A stretch of 64,000 nucleotides of DNA from Longilinea sp964536805 (GCA_964536805.1 CAZHYQ010000006.1:107103-171102); one strand, 5' to 3'. Positions 52,780 to 62,539 are shown, numbered from the stretch's first letter. Made by a program: numbers and translations. Notes: generated by a model not told the origin, from the sequence alone.

Positions 52780-53808
52780 TTAAGGAATAGCCCAGGTAAT
52801 GAAATCCAGCCGGATGCCGGCCGAATTCAGGTCGGCCAGCCGGGCTACGCCAGGCAGGCCGTGTTTGGTGTGATAACAAAAATAGGTTCCCAGGGGTAAA
52901 TTGGCAATTTCTACCGCATCAACTGCCTGGTTGACAAACTGGCAATCAGCCTGGCTGGCCACCGAACCGCTGGCAATTCCAAGAATCGCGTTCAGGGCAG
53001 GTTGCAAGGCAAACCGGTTGCTGACAAGTTCAAGGCGAAGGTCGCCCTCGCCAGCCGGCACCTTTTCACCCGTATCGAGGTCGATGCTTTCACCGGGAAG
53101 CAGGTCCACTGCGCCTTGAACCAACAAAATGGGAGTTGGCGTCGGTTCGGGCAATGCCGTCGGAATTGCTGTGGATGTTTCTTCAACAATAATTTTCACC
53201 CAGAAAGGGGCGTTACTGGCAGGACCAATCCCGAATAATTTGCCATCGGCATTGCGCAATTTCCAATAACTTTGTTTCAAACCCGTATCTTCCGGGGCTG
53301 TCAAATCCACCGCAATATCAATGCTCTGTCCGGATTCAACCCGGCGTGTAAGACTTTGGGCCACTACCGTGCCCATTTTATCGCCGGAAAACCACACCAC
53401 CGAATAATCTGTAGTCCAAGGGCAAATACCGGTATTGATCAGCCGCCAAACTTTGGTAAAGGAAGACCCAGCTGGAATGATCGTATCATCTGGAATGGTG
53501 ACATCGATCGGACGGCCAGCCATGGCTGAATTGCAAGGACCCTTTGGCGTTGGTGTTGCCAGGGAGGGAGATATTGTTTGCACAATCGGTGTGACTGTAC
53601 TGACAGCCGCGGAATCCAAGGAAGGTTCATAAGTGGAATTGGGTGAAACCCCAGTTGTTTCGGAGATCTGTGTAAAGGATAAGGCAGTCGCAACAATTGC
53701 AGCGGGTGTCAGCGAGCCTCTGGGCACAAGGGAGGATGGCATCCATGAACAAGATACCAATGCAAAAGAAATCAGGCTTAAAATTATCCACACCGAATAT
53801 TTTTTCAT
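52780..53808 (-). CDS. Lipoprotein with NBR1-type Ig-like domain
   Basis: 342 residues. The signal peptide ends at LVSC (Cys20). A Ser/Thr/Pro linker leads to an NBR1-like Ig domain (about 99-211), recognised by IPAGSSFTKVWRLINTG, CPWTTDYSVVWFSGD and LKQSYWKLRNADG. A second, Thr/Pro-linked C-terminal domain (about 225-342) is not recognised. Such Ig domains are typical of extracytoplasmic Chloroflexota lipoproteins; binding partner unknown. Confidence 0.82.
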   Translation of the reverse strand: MKKYSVWIILSLISFALVSCSWMPSSLVPRGSLTPAAIVATALSFTQISETTGVSPNSTYEPSLDSAAVSTVTPIVQTISPSLATPTPKGPCNSAMAGRPIDVTIPDDTIIPAGSSFTKVWRLINTGICPWTTDYSVVWFSGDKMGTVVAQSLTRRVESGQSIDIAVDLTAPEDTGLKQSYWKLRNADGKLFGIGPASNAPFWVKIIVEETSTAIPTALPEPTPTPILLVQGAVDLLPGESIDLDTGEKVPAGEGDLRLELVSNRFALQPALNAILGIASGSVASQADCQFVNQAVDAVEIANLPLGTYFCYHTKHGLPGVARLADLNSAGIRLDFITWAIP

Positions 53809-53952
53809 CTACAACAAATTGCCACTCCAATTCTTGATTCTACCCCAATTTCACCGCCTGATTTTTGCGGAAAGAAGTATAAAAACAGTAGTTTGACTAA
53901 TGAGGTAAAATATGTACATTACAACCGATAGATGTTGGTTTGAAGGAGTCAA

Positions 53953-54771
53953 ATGGTGCCGCCCGTTGTAGAGCCGCTGAAATACCTTCAATACTCCACC
54001 GCAGGGTTTGAACTGATTGAAACCCGCGTCATCGCCGAGAGGCCGGTTGCCTTGTTTGTCAACGGCGAACCCTGGTTGACCTTCATGTGCACGCCCACTC
54101 ACCTGGAAGCCCTGGGAATTGGTTTTCTTTTCAACGAAGGCATCATTAATGGCGCGGATGAAGTCTCCATCGCCCGCATCTGCGAAGAAGGCTGTCAGTT
54201 GGATGTATGGCTCACCCGGATTGTCGCAAGACCGGAACAATGGCGGCGGACATCGGGTTGTACTGGTGGCGCTACCGCGATTGAAACAATAGCTCCCTTA
54301 GATGCCGTGTTCAAAGAAGATAACATTACCGCCGAAATGATTCTGTCCGGTATGGAGGGCCTGCTGCGTTCGCAGGAGCTTTACCGGTCAACCCGCGGCG
54401 TACACTGCTCGATGATGACTGATTGCGAGGGTACTGCCATTCTCGCTGAGGATATTGGACGGCATAATACGCTGGATAAATTGGCAGGCCGGTTATTAAT
54501 TGAAAAACCGCCCCTCGTTCGCCGACTGGTTTTTACCACAGGCCGTGTTAGTTCCGAGATGCTGCAAAAAACCGCAAGGCTATCCGCCCCTTTGATCGTA
54601 TCCCGCACATCCCCCACTGCCCTGTCAATCCACCTGGCTGAAGAGTTGGGCATCACTCTAATCGGTTATGCTCGCCGAAACCAGTTCAATGTATACACCC
54701 ATCCCGAACGATTGAGCCAACCATCGCCAACCGCTGCAGTACAACCCTTCTCTGGTTTGGCAACAGGCTAG
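53953..54771 (+). CDS. fdhD: Formate dehydrogenase accessory sulfurtransferase
   Basis: 272 residues. The N-terminal ERPVALFVNGEPWLTFMCTP, GFLFNEGII and the later DIGRHNTLDKLAGR and GRVSSEML segments are diagnostic of FdhD. The persulfide-bearing motif is SGCTGG (about 99-104) with one Cys, where many homologues have CxxC. FdhD passes sulfur to the molybdenum ligand of formate dehydrogenase, encoded just downstream. AAGGAG precedes the ATG. Confidence 0.94.
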   Translation: MVPPVVEPLKYLQYSTAGFELIETRVIAERPVALFVNGEPWLTFMCTPTHLEALGIGFLFNEGIINGADEVSIARICEEGCQLDVWLTRIVARPEQWRRTSGCTGGATAIETIAPLDAVFKEDNITAEMILSGMEGLLRSQELYRSTRGVHCSMMTDCEGTAILAEDIGRHNTLDKLAGRLLIEKPPLVRRLVFTTGRVSSEMLQKTARLSAPLIVSRTSPTALSIHLAEELGITLIGYARRNQFNVYTHPERLSQPSPTAAVQPFSGLATG

Positions 54772-55367
54772 TCCAACTGCCGGGCCAGAGCCTCCGCCTG
54801 GTTCAACTCTTCCTGAGTATTCACGTTTTGAAACGCAATGCCCAGCGAATCATATTTCTCGATCTCGTCTGCTCCCAGATACCTCACTCTTACCCCTGGC
54901 AGCCAGGATATCAGACGTTTTTGTCCCTGTTCCAAAGCTTTCTTGATTTCCGGCAGGCAAGTCTCGCGCCGGTAAACGCTGTGAAACGGTTCCCAGCCTT
55001 CGGCGAACCCTGGGATCACCACATCCACATCTTCTTTGACTAACAAATCCGCCTGGTACTGCAGAAGCTGGCGGTTGGCAAATGGCATATCGCACGCCAC
55101 CACCATGACCAATGGATTCTGAGCAGCCCAGAGAGCTGTGTATAAACCGCCCAGAGCACCCATGCCAGGCATAACATCCGCCACTAATGGAAATTGGAAT
55201 TGTTCAAACCCATCTGGCTGGTTTGATGTAATTATTACTTCATCAGCCAAAGGTTGCAACCGTTCAATGACGCGTTGTATTAACGGCCGGCCCAAAAAGG
55301 GAATCAACGCCTTGTTTCGCCCCATTCGGCGGGATTCTCCGCCAGCCTGAACAACTAAACTCACCAT
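54768..55367 (-). CDS. mobA: Molybdenum cofactor guanylyltransferase
   Basis: 199 residues. The GTP-binding loop is QAGGESRRMGRNKAL (near the N-terminus), followed by GALGGLYTAL and the metal-binding VACDMPF. It adds GMP to molybdopterin to make the bis-guanine dinucleotide cofactor needed by formate dehydrogenase. It overlaps fdhD convergently by 4 nt and diverges from the dehydrogenase operon. Confidence 0.94.
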   Translation of the reverse strand: MVSLVVQAGGESRRMGRNKALIPFLGRPLIQRVIERLQPLADEVIITSNQPDGFEQFQFPLVADVMPGMGALGGLYTALWAAQNPLVMVVACDMPFANRQLLQYQADLLVKEDVDVVIPGFAEGWEPFHSVYRRETCLPEIKKALEQGQKRLISWLPGVRVRYLGADEIEKYDSLGIAFQNVNTQEELNQAEALARQLD

Positions 55368-55386
55368 ATTTGTATATAATTATAAT
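55368..55386. promoter_or_regulatory. Overlapping divergent -10 boxes for mobA and the formate dehydrogenase operon
   Basis: The AT-rich block contains TATAAT at 55375-55380 and 55381-55386 on the plus strand and TATAAT-like sequence on the minus strand close to the mobA ATG. The structural operon's start at 55449 is preceded by AAGGAG. Confidence 0.5.
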
Positions 55387-55448
55387 GCGATTTGTGCGAA
55401 TATCCGGTGACCCCCTCACCATAAAGCCTTCAAAGCTAAGGAGCAAGC

Positions 55449-57203
55449 ATGGCTGAAATCGATTTATCCACCCTCCAACCAATGCTCACGGAGTTTGAAT
55501 CTCAAGGCCGCACAGCATTGCTGCCAGCCTTGCACGCTGCCCAGGAAACATATGGCTATATTCCCGAAGAAGCCGCGGCAGCCATTGGCAGAACGTTGAA
55601 CGTCCCGCTGGCGGATGTTTTCGGAGTCATAGATTTTTATGCCATGTTCAACCGCAAACCGGTAGGAAAAACAGTCATTCATGTATGCGGCGACCCGGCC
55701 TGTGCCATGGCAGGTTCGGATGGCGTTATGAAAATGCTGTTTCAAAACACCGAACACCGCCGCGCAGCGATAACGGCTGACGATACCATCACGGTGGACC
55801 GGGCAGCTTGCCTGGGTTTGTGCGAACATGCCCCTGCATTGTTGATCCAGGGTGAGGCTGTGCCTAACGCGGATAAACAATCCTGGGAGGATCTGGTAAG
55901 CGGCAAAGCCGGTCGGCCATTTTCCATTGTCGGCGGCGACTTAAGATCACTCACGGCCAACTGCGGCAAGGGTCATGTTACCAACCTACACCGCTACATG
56001 GAGGGCGGCGGATACTCGGTGCTGCGCAAAGCCCTGTCAAGACCGCCGCAAGATCTGGTGACGGAAATAAAAGCAGCCGGACTGGTTGGGCGCGGAGGCG
56101 CCGCGTTTCCCACTGGAGTGAAATGGGAGGCAGTCGCCGCCTCCGATGCGCCAGAAAAATACGTCGTCTGCAACGCCGATGAAGCAGAACCCGGCACCTT
56201 TAAAGACCGCGTCATGATCGAAGACGACCCTCACCGCGTCCTGGAAGGACTCATTTTGTGTGCATTTGCTGTTGGTGCCCATAAGGGATATATCTACATC
56301 CGCGGCGAATACACCATGCAGCATTTAATTTTACGGGCAGCCATCAGCGAGGCCAGGCAGGCAGGCATCCTCGGCAAGAACATCTTGTGGAGCGGTTTTG
56401 ATTTTGATATTGAAGTGCGCCGCGGCGCCGGGGCTTACATTTGCGGCGAGGAGACCGCTTTGTTCGAATCAATCGAAGGGAAACGTGGTTTTCCAAGAAT
56501 AAAGCCGCCGTTTCCGACTACATTCGGCCTTTTCGGTAAACCGACGGTGATCAATAATGTAGAAACCCTGGTTAATATCCCCCTGATCCTGGAAATGGGC
56601 GCAACAGCCTATCGCCAGATCGGAACCGAAAAGTCACCCGGCCCCAAACTGTTCTGTCTTTCCGGCGATATCGTCCGACCCGGCTTGTACGAAGTGCCGT
56701 TTGGCGTCACATTCCGCCATCTGTTGGATGACCTGGCTGGCGGGATACGCCCGGGCCGGAAATTCCAGGCGGCGCTCTTTGGAGGGGCTGCCGGAGCCTT
56801 TGCCGTGGCAAAGGATTTGGATGTGCGTTTGACTTTCGAAGACCTGCGGGCTGCCGGTTTACCACTTGGTTCGGGGGTAATCACGGTTTTCGATGAGACT
56901 CGCAACATGATGGATATTCTCCTTCGCCTGGGACATTTTTTTGCGGATGAATCCTGCGGCAAGTGCTACCCCTGCCAATTGGGCACCCAAAGGCAGTACG
57001 AAATCTTGCAGCGTCTGGCCGAGGGTGAGGCACTCACTGGCGATAAGGAGCGCCTTCTGGATGTGGGTTGGACCATGACAGACGCATCCTTGTGCGGGTT
57101 GGGTCAAACAGCCGCATCCGCTGTTTTGAGCGCGATACGCTTGTGGCCTGAATTATTCGAATTCTCTGAAAACGCGATATCCACTGCAGGAGGGCAAGCA
57201 TGA
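55449..57203 (+). CDS. NuoE-NuoF fusion, NAD-linked formate dehydrogenase subunit
   Basis: 584 residues. The N-terminal 155 residues are a NuoE-like thioredoxin-fold [2Fe-2S] domain with Cys in HVCGDPACAMAG and AACLGLCEHAP. The NuoF part (about 180-575) has the FMN/NADH loop GRGGAAFPTGVKW, NADEAEPGTFKDR and the [4Fe-4S] motif ESCGKCYPC near the end. This fused module occurs in NAD-dependent formate dehydrogenases and bidirectional hydrogenases and feeds electrons to or from NAD. The next two genes supply the other subunits. Spacing and overlaps show one operon. Confidence 0.93.
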   Translation: MAEIDLSTLQPMLTEFESQGRTALLPALHAAQETYGYIPEEAAAAIGRTLNVPLADVFGVIDFYAMFNRKPVGKTVIHVCGDPACAMAGSDGVMKMLFQNTEHRRAAITADDTITVDRAACLGLCEHAPALLIQGEAVPNADKQSWEDLVSGKAGRPFSIVGGDLRSLTANCGKGHVTNLHRYMEGGGYSVLRKALSRPPQDLVTEIKAAGLVGRGGAAFPTGVKWEAVAASDAPEKYVVCNADEAEPGTFKDRVMIEDDPHRVLEGLILCAFAVGAHKGYIYIRGEYTMQHLILRAAISEARQAGILGKNILWSGFDFDIEVRRGAGAYICGEETALFESIEGKRGFPRIKPPFPTTFGLFGKPTVINNVETLVNIPLILEMGATAYRQIGTEKSPGPKLFCLSGDIVRPGLYEVPFGVTFRHLLDDLAGGIRPGRKFQAALFGGAAGAFAVAKDLDVRLTFEDLRAAGLPLGSGVITVFDETRNMMDILLRLGHFFADESCGKCYPCQLGTQRQYEILQRLAEGEALTGDKERLLDVGWTMTDASLCGLGQTAASAVLSAIRLWPELFEFSENAISTAGGQA

Positions 57204-57943
57204 CCGAAACGGTTTCCCTCACCATCGATGGACAGGTTATCAACGCTGCTGGCGGCACAACAATACTCAAAGCTGCGGCTGGCATTGGGGTGGCCATCCC
57301 AACCATTTGTTATCACGATTATTGTTCTTCCAACGCCCTTTGCCGCATTTGCGTGGTCGAGGTGGAAGGTTCGCGTACATTGGTGCCAGCCTGCGTAGCG
57401 AAAGTCAGCGAAGGCATGAAGGTTAACACACATACGGAACGGGTAATTCGAGCCCGCCGGACAATCCTTGAAATGCTAGCCTCCACAGTGGATTTGAGCG
57501 AAGCTCCGGATATCCAGGCTTACATGACTGAATATTCTGCCCAGGGCAGCCGCTTTCCGGATGCTGAGCAGCGGGTAGCGCCGGTTTTGGACGATAACCC
57601 CATGTACATCCGGGATTATTCCAAATGCATTTTGTGCTGGCGGTGCGTTCAGGTTTGCGCGGAAGATGCGCAATATACTTATGCCATCAACTTTACCAGG
57701 CGTGGATTTGAAACTCAAATCGGAACATTCTTCGACAAACCGATGCCGGAAACATCTTGCGTGTTTTGCGGTCAATGCGTGGCGGTTTGCCCAACCGGCG
57801 CGTTAAAACCCAAACGCCAATGGCTGTTGGAACAGGGCAGCACCCCCGACGAAATCATGTCGCTCACCCGGACCGAACGCCGGCGCCGGATGCGCCGTGA
57901 AACCGCAGATGATTCGCAGTCAGCCACAGGAGGCCGATCATGA
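57200..57943 (+). CDS. NuoG/HoxU-like ferredoxin subunit of formate dehydrogenase
   Basis: 247 residues, overlapping both neighbours by 4 nt. A [2Fe-2S] plant-ferredoxin-like domain (about 1-80) has Cys in CYHDYC, ALCRICVVE and PAC. Two [4Fe-4S] motifs follow, CILCWRCVQVC (about 143-153) and CVFCGQCVAVC (about 187-197). The His-Cys3 cluster usually found between them in NuoG is not visible. It wires the catalytic subunit to the NuoEF flavin subunit. Confidence 0.92.
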   Translation: MTETVSLTIDGQVINAAGGTTILKAAAGIGVAIPTICYHDYCSSNALCRICVVEVEGSRTLVPACVAKVSEGMKVNTHTERVIRARRTILEMLASTVDLSEAPDIQAYMTEYSAQGSRFPDAEQRVAPVLDDNPMYIRDYSKCILCWRCVQVCAEDAQYTYAINFTRRGFETQIGTFFDKPMPETSCVFCGQCVAVCPTGALKPKRQWLLEQGSTPDEIMSLTRTERRRRMRRETADDSQSATGGRS

Positions 57944-60102
57944 CACTCGAAGACCGGGTCGTCTCCACCACCTGTCCATTTTGCGGCGTCGGCTGCACGC
58001 TGCAATTGCACATCCAGGATGACTTCATTTACGAGGTAACCTCGCCTTTTGATTCAGTGGTCAATCATGGCAATTTATGCGTCAAAGGCCGTTTTGGTTA
58101 CGATTTTATCTACAACCAGAAACGCATCACCACGCCGCTCATTCGCCGCAAGCCGCAGACGCCTGGCGCCCGTACCCAGGCTTTTGACCTCTCAGAGTGG
58201 CGTGAGGCCAGCTGGGACGAAGTCTTGGAATTAATCGCCGACCGCATGGTCGAAATCTACCAACGCGATGGTTCAAATGCCCTGGCAGCCTATTGCTGCG
58301 CAAAAGCCACCAACGAAGATAATTACCTGTTGGAGAAACTCTTCCGCGCCTTGTTCAGGACCAATCACATCGATCATTGCACGCGTTTATGCCATGCTGC
58401 ATCGGTTGTGGCGCTTCAAATGGCGGTCGGTTCATCCGCCATGAGCAACACCGCCGCCGAAGTTGCCCAGAATGATGTCTTTATCGTGACCGGCTCAAAT
58501 ACCACCGAAAACCACCCGATCATTGCACTTCAGATGAAGGCGGCTGTGCAAAAGAACGGCGCGAAACTGATCGTAGTCGATCCGCGTCGGGTTGAGATGG
58601 TCAATTACGCTGCCCTCTGGCTGCCGGAAAAACCTGGCAGCGACATTTCCATATTCTCCGCGATGGCACACGTCATCCTCAAAGAAAAGCTCTTCAACCA
58701 GGCATTTATCGATCAACGCACCGAAAACTTCGAAGCCTTTGCCGCCTCGATGGAGAAATTTACCCCCGAATATGCCGAAGGCGTTTCAGGGGTTGACCGC
58801 AATTTGATTATCGAAGCCGCCAGAATGTATGGCAATGCCAAAAACGCGGCCATTTACTGGTCGCTCGGCATTCCTGAACATTCGCACGGCACTGCAAACG
58901 CCCTGGCTCTCATCAACCTGGCATTGCTTACCGGCAATATCGGCCGTCCTGGCACAGGTCTCAACCCGTTGCGCGGGCAAAACAACGTTCAAGGCGCTTC
59001 GGATATGGGCGCCATGCCGTGGCATTATCCCGGCTATCAACGCGTCGATGACGAACAAAACGCGCAAAAATTTGAACAGGCCTGGCACATTGAACCCGGC
59101 GGTTTAAACCGCAAGTTGGGCCTGACCACGACGGAAATTGTCAGCGCAATCGGACCCAACGGCGTCCGCTCGCTCTACATCATGGGCGAAAACCCGATGA
59201 TGTCAGAGCCGAACCTCAACCATACCCGCCATAAGCTCGAACAGTTGGAATTCATCGTTGCTCAGGACATATTTATCAACGAATCTGGCGCTTATGCGGA
59301 TATTTTTCTGCCGGCCACCCCTTGGGCTGAAAAAGATGGGACGTTTACCAATACAGACCGCCGTGTCCAGCGCGTCCGCCAGGCCATTCAACCGCGCGGT
59401 CAATCGCGAGCCGATTGGCAAATCATATGCGATCTGGCAAAAAGACTGGAAACCCGGTTAAACCATCCCAATTCTGCCGGATGGGATTATCAAAACCCTG
59501 CTGAAGTCATGCAGGAAATCGGCAGCGTGATTCCAGATTACCGCGGCATCTCTTATGCGCGCATTGAAAAGACCGGCATCCAGGTACCCGCCTGGGATGA
59601 AACCCATCCCGGCACGCCCTATCTCTTTGCCGAACGCTTTCCGCGCGGCCGTGGGAAATTTCACCCCTTGGAAGATGCCGGAATGGCTGAAATGCCCGAC
59701 GAAGAATATCCGCTCATCCTCACTACCGGCCGCGTGTTGGAACACTGGCATGGCGGTACCCTCACGCGCCATTCCTGGCTGGATGACCTGTTCCCCGAAG
59801 CCTTGATGGAAATCAACCCGGCAGATGCAGCCCGCCTGGAAATTGTGGATGGCAGCGCGGTACGGGTGACCTCCCGCCGCGGATCAATCGCCCTGCATGC
59901 CCGGGTAACCCAAAAGACCACCCCGGGCGTGGTATTCATTCCATTCCACTTTGCAGAAGCCGCGGCAAATCTGCTGACGCAGGATGTGATCGATCCACAG
60001 GCAAAAATTCCTGAATACAAAGCTTGCGCAGTGCGGGTTGTTCCTGCCAGCGAAGCGGAATTGGTCAATCCGGAATCACGCCAGGTCCGCGGCCGATATT
60101 AA
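57940..60102 (+). CDS. Formate dehydrogenase catalytic subunit (molybdopterin, Cys form)
   Basis: 720 residues. The [4Fe-4S] ligands are Cys12, Cys15, Cys19 and Cys47. The active-site segment is HCTRLCHAASV with Cys151 where E. coli FdhF has selenocysteine, followed by His152. Molybdopterin-binding segments include GSNTTENHP, GNIGRPGTGLNPLRGQNNVQG and the C-terminal domain with LTTGRVLEHWHGGT. It oxidises formate to CO2 or runs in reverse. With the two preceding genes it forms a soluble NAD-linked enzyme; no membrane subunit is present. Confidence 0.94.
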   Translation: MTLEDRVVSTTCPFCGVGCTLQLHIQDDFIYEVTSPFDSVVNHGNLCVKGRFGYDFIYNQKRITTPLIRRKPQTPGARTQAFDLSEWREASWDEVLELIADRMVEIYQRDGSNALAAYCCAKATNEDNYLLEKLFRALFRTNHIDHCTRLCHAASVVALQMAVGSSAMSNTAAEVAQNDVFIVTGSNTTENHPIIALQMKAAVQKNGAKLIVVDPRRVEMVNYAALWLPEKPGSDISIFSAMAHVILKEKLFNQAFIDQRTENFEAFAASMEKFTPEYAEGVSGVDRNLIIEAARMYGNAKNAAIYWSLGIPEHSHGTANALALINLALLTGNIGRPGTGLNPLRGQNNVQGASDMGAMPWHYPGYQRVDDEQNAQKFEQAWHIEPGGLNRKLGLTTTEIVSAIGPNGVRSLYIMGENPMMSEPNLNHTRHKLEQLEFIVAQDIFINESGAYADIFLPATPWAEKDGTFTNTDRRVQRVRQAIQPRGQSRADWQIICDLAKRLETRLNHPNSAGWDYQNPAEVMQEIGSVIPDYRGISYARIEKTGIQVPAWDETHPGTPYLFAERFPRGRGKFHPLEDAGMAEMPDEEYPLILTTGRVLEHWHGGTLTRHSWLDDLFPEALMEINPADAARLEIVDGSAVRVTSRRGSIALHARVTQKTTPGVVFIPFHFAEAAANLLTQDVIDPQAKIPEYKACAVRVVPASEAELVNPESRQVRGRY

Positions 60103-60191
60103 GCGGACAAATCACAAATCAAGTTGCCTTTATTGCTGCATTATTTCCAATAATGTAGTATTCTATATTTGACCGCAACGAAACTACAACC

Positions 60192-62144
60192 ATGTCCAGT
60201 TCAGCGATCGAATCCCTTCTGAACCAAAGCCAGATAAAAGAATCGACCGGCGATTTGAAAGGTGCTGCCGAGTCCGCCCGAGAAGCACTCCGGCTGGCGC
60301 GCAGCGAACCAGACAAACCGGTCAATTCACGGGTTCTTTTGCGTTCCACAATCCTGGCGTACCGCCTGGGTGAATATGTGGAAGGCCGACAGCTGGCGGA
60401 AGAAGTTCTGGCACAATCGCCAAACGCTCAAGATCAGGTCGACGCGCTGATTTCTCTGGGCATCATCGAAGCCGAAACAAACGATCTGCAAACTGCCGAA
60501 ACCCACTTTTACCAGGCGGCTGAGATCAGCCGGACCATTCAATATTCCGCCGGGCTGGCGCGGGCACTGCACAACCAGGCTGCGTCAATCTTCTTTATTG
60601 AGGGCAAGTTCACCCTGGCGCTGGCTGCCATGGAAGAAGCCAACCAGCTAAAAATGGAAAACGGCGACGAGACTTGGGGGCTGCCCTATCTGCAAACGAT
60701 CACCTACCAAACCACCGGCGATCGTAAACGCGCCCGCGAAGCACTGGACGCCTATTTGCCGATCGTCCGGCCAGGAACGCGCATTGCCGGCGGTTATTAC
60801 TATCTTTGGTCGCGCATATCGCTGGATGAAGAGGAAATCGAAAAAGCCGAAGAATATCTTTACCTGGCGTTGCGTATCGCCAATCAGAGCGGCTCGCCGG
60901 ATTTGAATGTATCGGTTCGGTTGGAATACAGCCGGCTATTCCGCATGCGCGGGGAACCAGCCACCGCCCGTACCTGGGCTGAGGATGCCTATCGCCATGC
61001 GCAGCGCATTCAATCGGTTTATTTTTGTGGCCAGGCTTTGGTGGAACGCGCGCGCACCGCCTGGGAGACAGATGACCACCGCCAGGCTTTCCTTTTTATC
61101 GATGAAGCTATCCAACAATTTACCCTAATCACCGCCGCCTATGAACTGGCTTATGCCCGTTTGCTTAAAGCAGCCTGGCTATCGTTGGAGGATCAACCCA
61201 CTGCCATTCAAACCTGGGTCGAAGCCGTTAAATCGATCCTTCAGGGCGGATACACCTTCATCCTGGAACGGGAACGCAAACTAGCCTTCCCATTGATGGC
61301 CCGTTACATTCGCAGCCGTGATGCGGACGCCCGCCAACCGGCGGAAGCTTTGATGCAACATATCGATAAGATCACGCCGCCAGCATTGCGCATTTACGGT
61401 CTTGGCCAGTTTCGCGTCCTGCAGGGGCGCCGCCCGGTTGCCGATGCACTCTGGCAGCGCCGCAAGGCCGGCGAAATGTTTCGCTACCTGCTACTTCAGC
61501 CCGGTCATTCAGCCAGCCGTGAAGTCATACTCGAAGAGTTATGGCCTGACCACCCACTTTCCACCAGCCAGGACCTTTTCCATCAGGCCACTTCCACCCT
61601 GCGGCACATTCTTGAACCCGACCTGCCGGAGAAATTCCCGTCACGGTATCTCTCTGTGGAAGGCGAGCGCGTCTTCATCAACCTGCCGCATGGTTCGATG
61701 ATCGATTTCGAGCACTTTGAACAGGAGCTCCCTATCGCGCTTCAATCCCGCCAGGTTGGACGCATGCAGGAAGCGTTAGCGCTGTATACGGATGATCTGT
61801 TCCCTATGGATCTCTACCTGGATTGGTCCGCCACGCGCCGGCAGGAACTGGTTGATTTATACCTGCGCGGTTTGCTGGTGCTTGGCCAGGCCTACCTTGA
61901 GCAACAGCGTTACGACCTGGCCGCAAATTGCGCATTAAAAATCTTACAGCGCGATATCTGGAATGAAGATGCCACCCTGCTGGGTATGCAGGGTTACCTT
62001 GGTTTGAACAGCGCCCCGCGTGCGATTAGTCTTTATCAAAAGCTGGAAAAAACCCTCAAAGAAGATCTCGACCTGCTGCCGCGCTCGGATATTCGCTTAC
62101 TCGCCGAAACCATAAAAAGCTCGCGGTTAAACGCAACTAACTGA
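60192..62144 (+). CDS. TPR-wHTH-BTAD transcriptional regulator (SARP-like)
   Basis: 650 residues. The N-terminal two thirds (about 1-390) consist of TPR-like helical repeats. A winged-helix DNA-binding domain (about 400-490, with QRRKAGEMFRYLLL and REVILEELWP) is followed by a BTAD helical domain (about 510-645). The order of TPR before wHTH-BTAD is inverted from Streptomyces SARPs but frequent in Chloroflexota. The target and the signal are unknown. A small gene and a secreted protein follow. Confidence 0.88.
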   Translation: MSSSAIESLLNQSQIKESTGDLKGAAESAREALRLARSEPDKPVNSRVLLRSTILAYRLGEYVEGRQLAEEVLAQSPNAQDQVDALISLGIIEAETNDLQTAETHFYQAAEISRTIQYSAGLARALHNQAASIFFIEGKFTLALAAMEEANQLKMENGDETWGLPYLQTITYQTTGDRKRAREALDAYLPIVRPGTRIAGGYYYLWSRISLDEEEIEKAEEYLYLALRIANQSGSPDLNVSVRLEYSRLFRMRGEPATARTWAEDAYRHAQRIQSVYFCGQALVERARTAWETDDHRQAFLFIDEAIQQFTLITAAYELAYARLLKAAWLSLEDQPTAIQTWVEAVKSILQGGYTFILERERKLAFPLMARYIRSRDADARQPAEALMQHIDKITPPALRIYGLGQFRVLQGRRPVADALWQRRKAGEMFRYLLLQPGHSASREVILEELWPDHPLSTSQDLFHQATSTLRHILEPDLPEKFPSRYLSVEGERVFINLPHGSMIDFEHFEQELPIALQSRQVGRMQEALALYTDDLFPMDLYLDWSATRRQELVDLYLRGLLVLGQAYLEQQRYDLAANCALKILQRDIWNEDATLLGMQGYLGLNSAPRAISLYQKLEKTLKEDLDLLPRSDIRLLAETIKSSRLNATN

Positions 62145-62229
62145 TTTGTATAGACAGTCCGCTTTTTGCCAATAATTTTGTCAGTCCGCTGTCAGTATGC
62201 CCTGCTATCCTAATCATAGAGGTTCATGG

Positions 62230-62448
62230 ATGCGCAGGAAATCGACATTTCTACTCACAATCCTACCTGCAGAAACATCAGAACAGGAACTTCACGGCAG
62301 CCTTAAAGCTGTCGCTGATGGAAGTTTGGCTACCTTTTCCAACCTGGATGAACTCTACCAGATCATTCATAGGGCAATCACCGATCAGGATAAGGAAACG
62401 CCCAAGAAGCACGCTGCATTGCAGTCCAACCCATCACATAGTTCCTGA
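62230..62448 (+). CDS. Small protein of a conserved short family, downstream of BTAD regulator
   Basis: 72 residues from ATG 62230 (AGAGG upstream); an earlier ATG at 62197 lacks a site. The central part reads STFLLTILPAETSEQELHGS then KAVADGSLATFSNLDELYQII, which is a pattern of short proteins often next to TPR-BTAD regulators: a beta hairpin with a FxNLDEL end. No enzymatic motif is present. Family recall is from memory and needs a search. Confidence 0.6.
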   Translation: MRRKSTFLLTILPAETSEQELHGSLKAVADGSLATFSNLDELYQIIHRAITDQDKETPKKHAALQSNPSHSS

Positions 62449-62506
62449 CCTCGTTTTCGACAAAATTTCGTTTTCGGTGCGCTTTACAGGGGAACGTACC
62501 GAAAAC

Positions 62507-62539
62507 AAAACCCCCTGGCCGGTCTGGCCAGGGGGTTTT
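62507..62539 (+). terminator. Strong terminator after the small gene
   Basis: A perfect 14-bp stem (62507-62520 with 62526-62539) with a 5-nt loop, ending in TTTT. Confidence 0.9.

Noticed and set aside
58376..58410. Possible selenocysteine site in the formate dehydrogenase
   Set aside because: The codon at the active-site position (residue 151) is TGC, so Cys is used and no SECIS element is needed.
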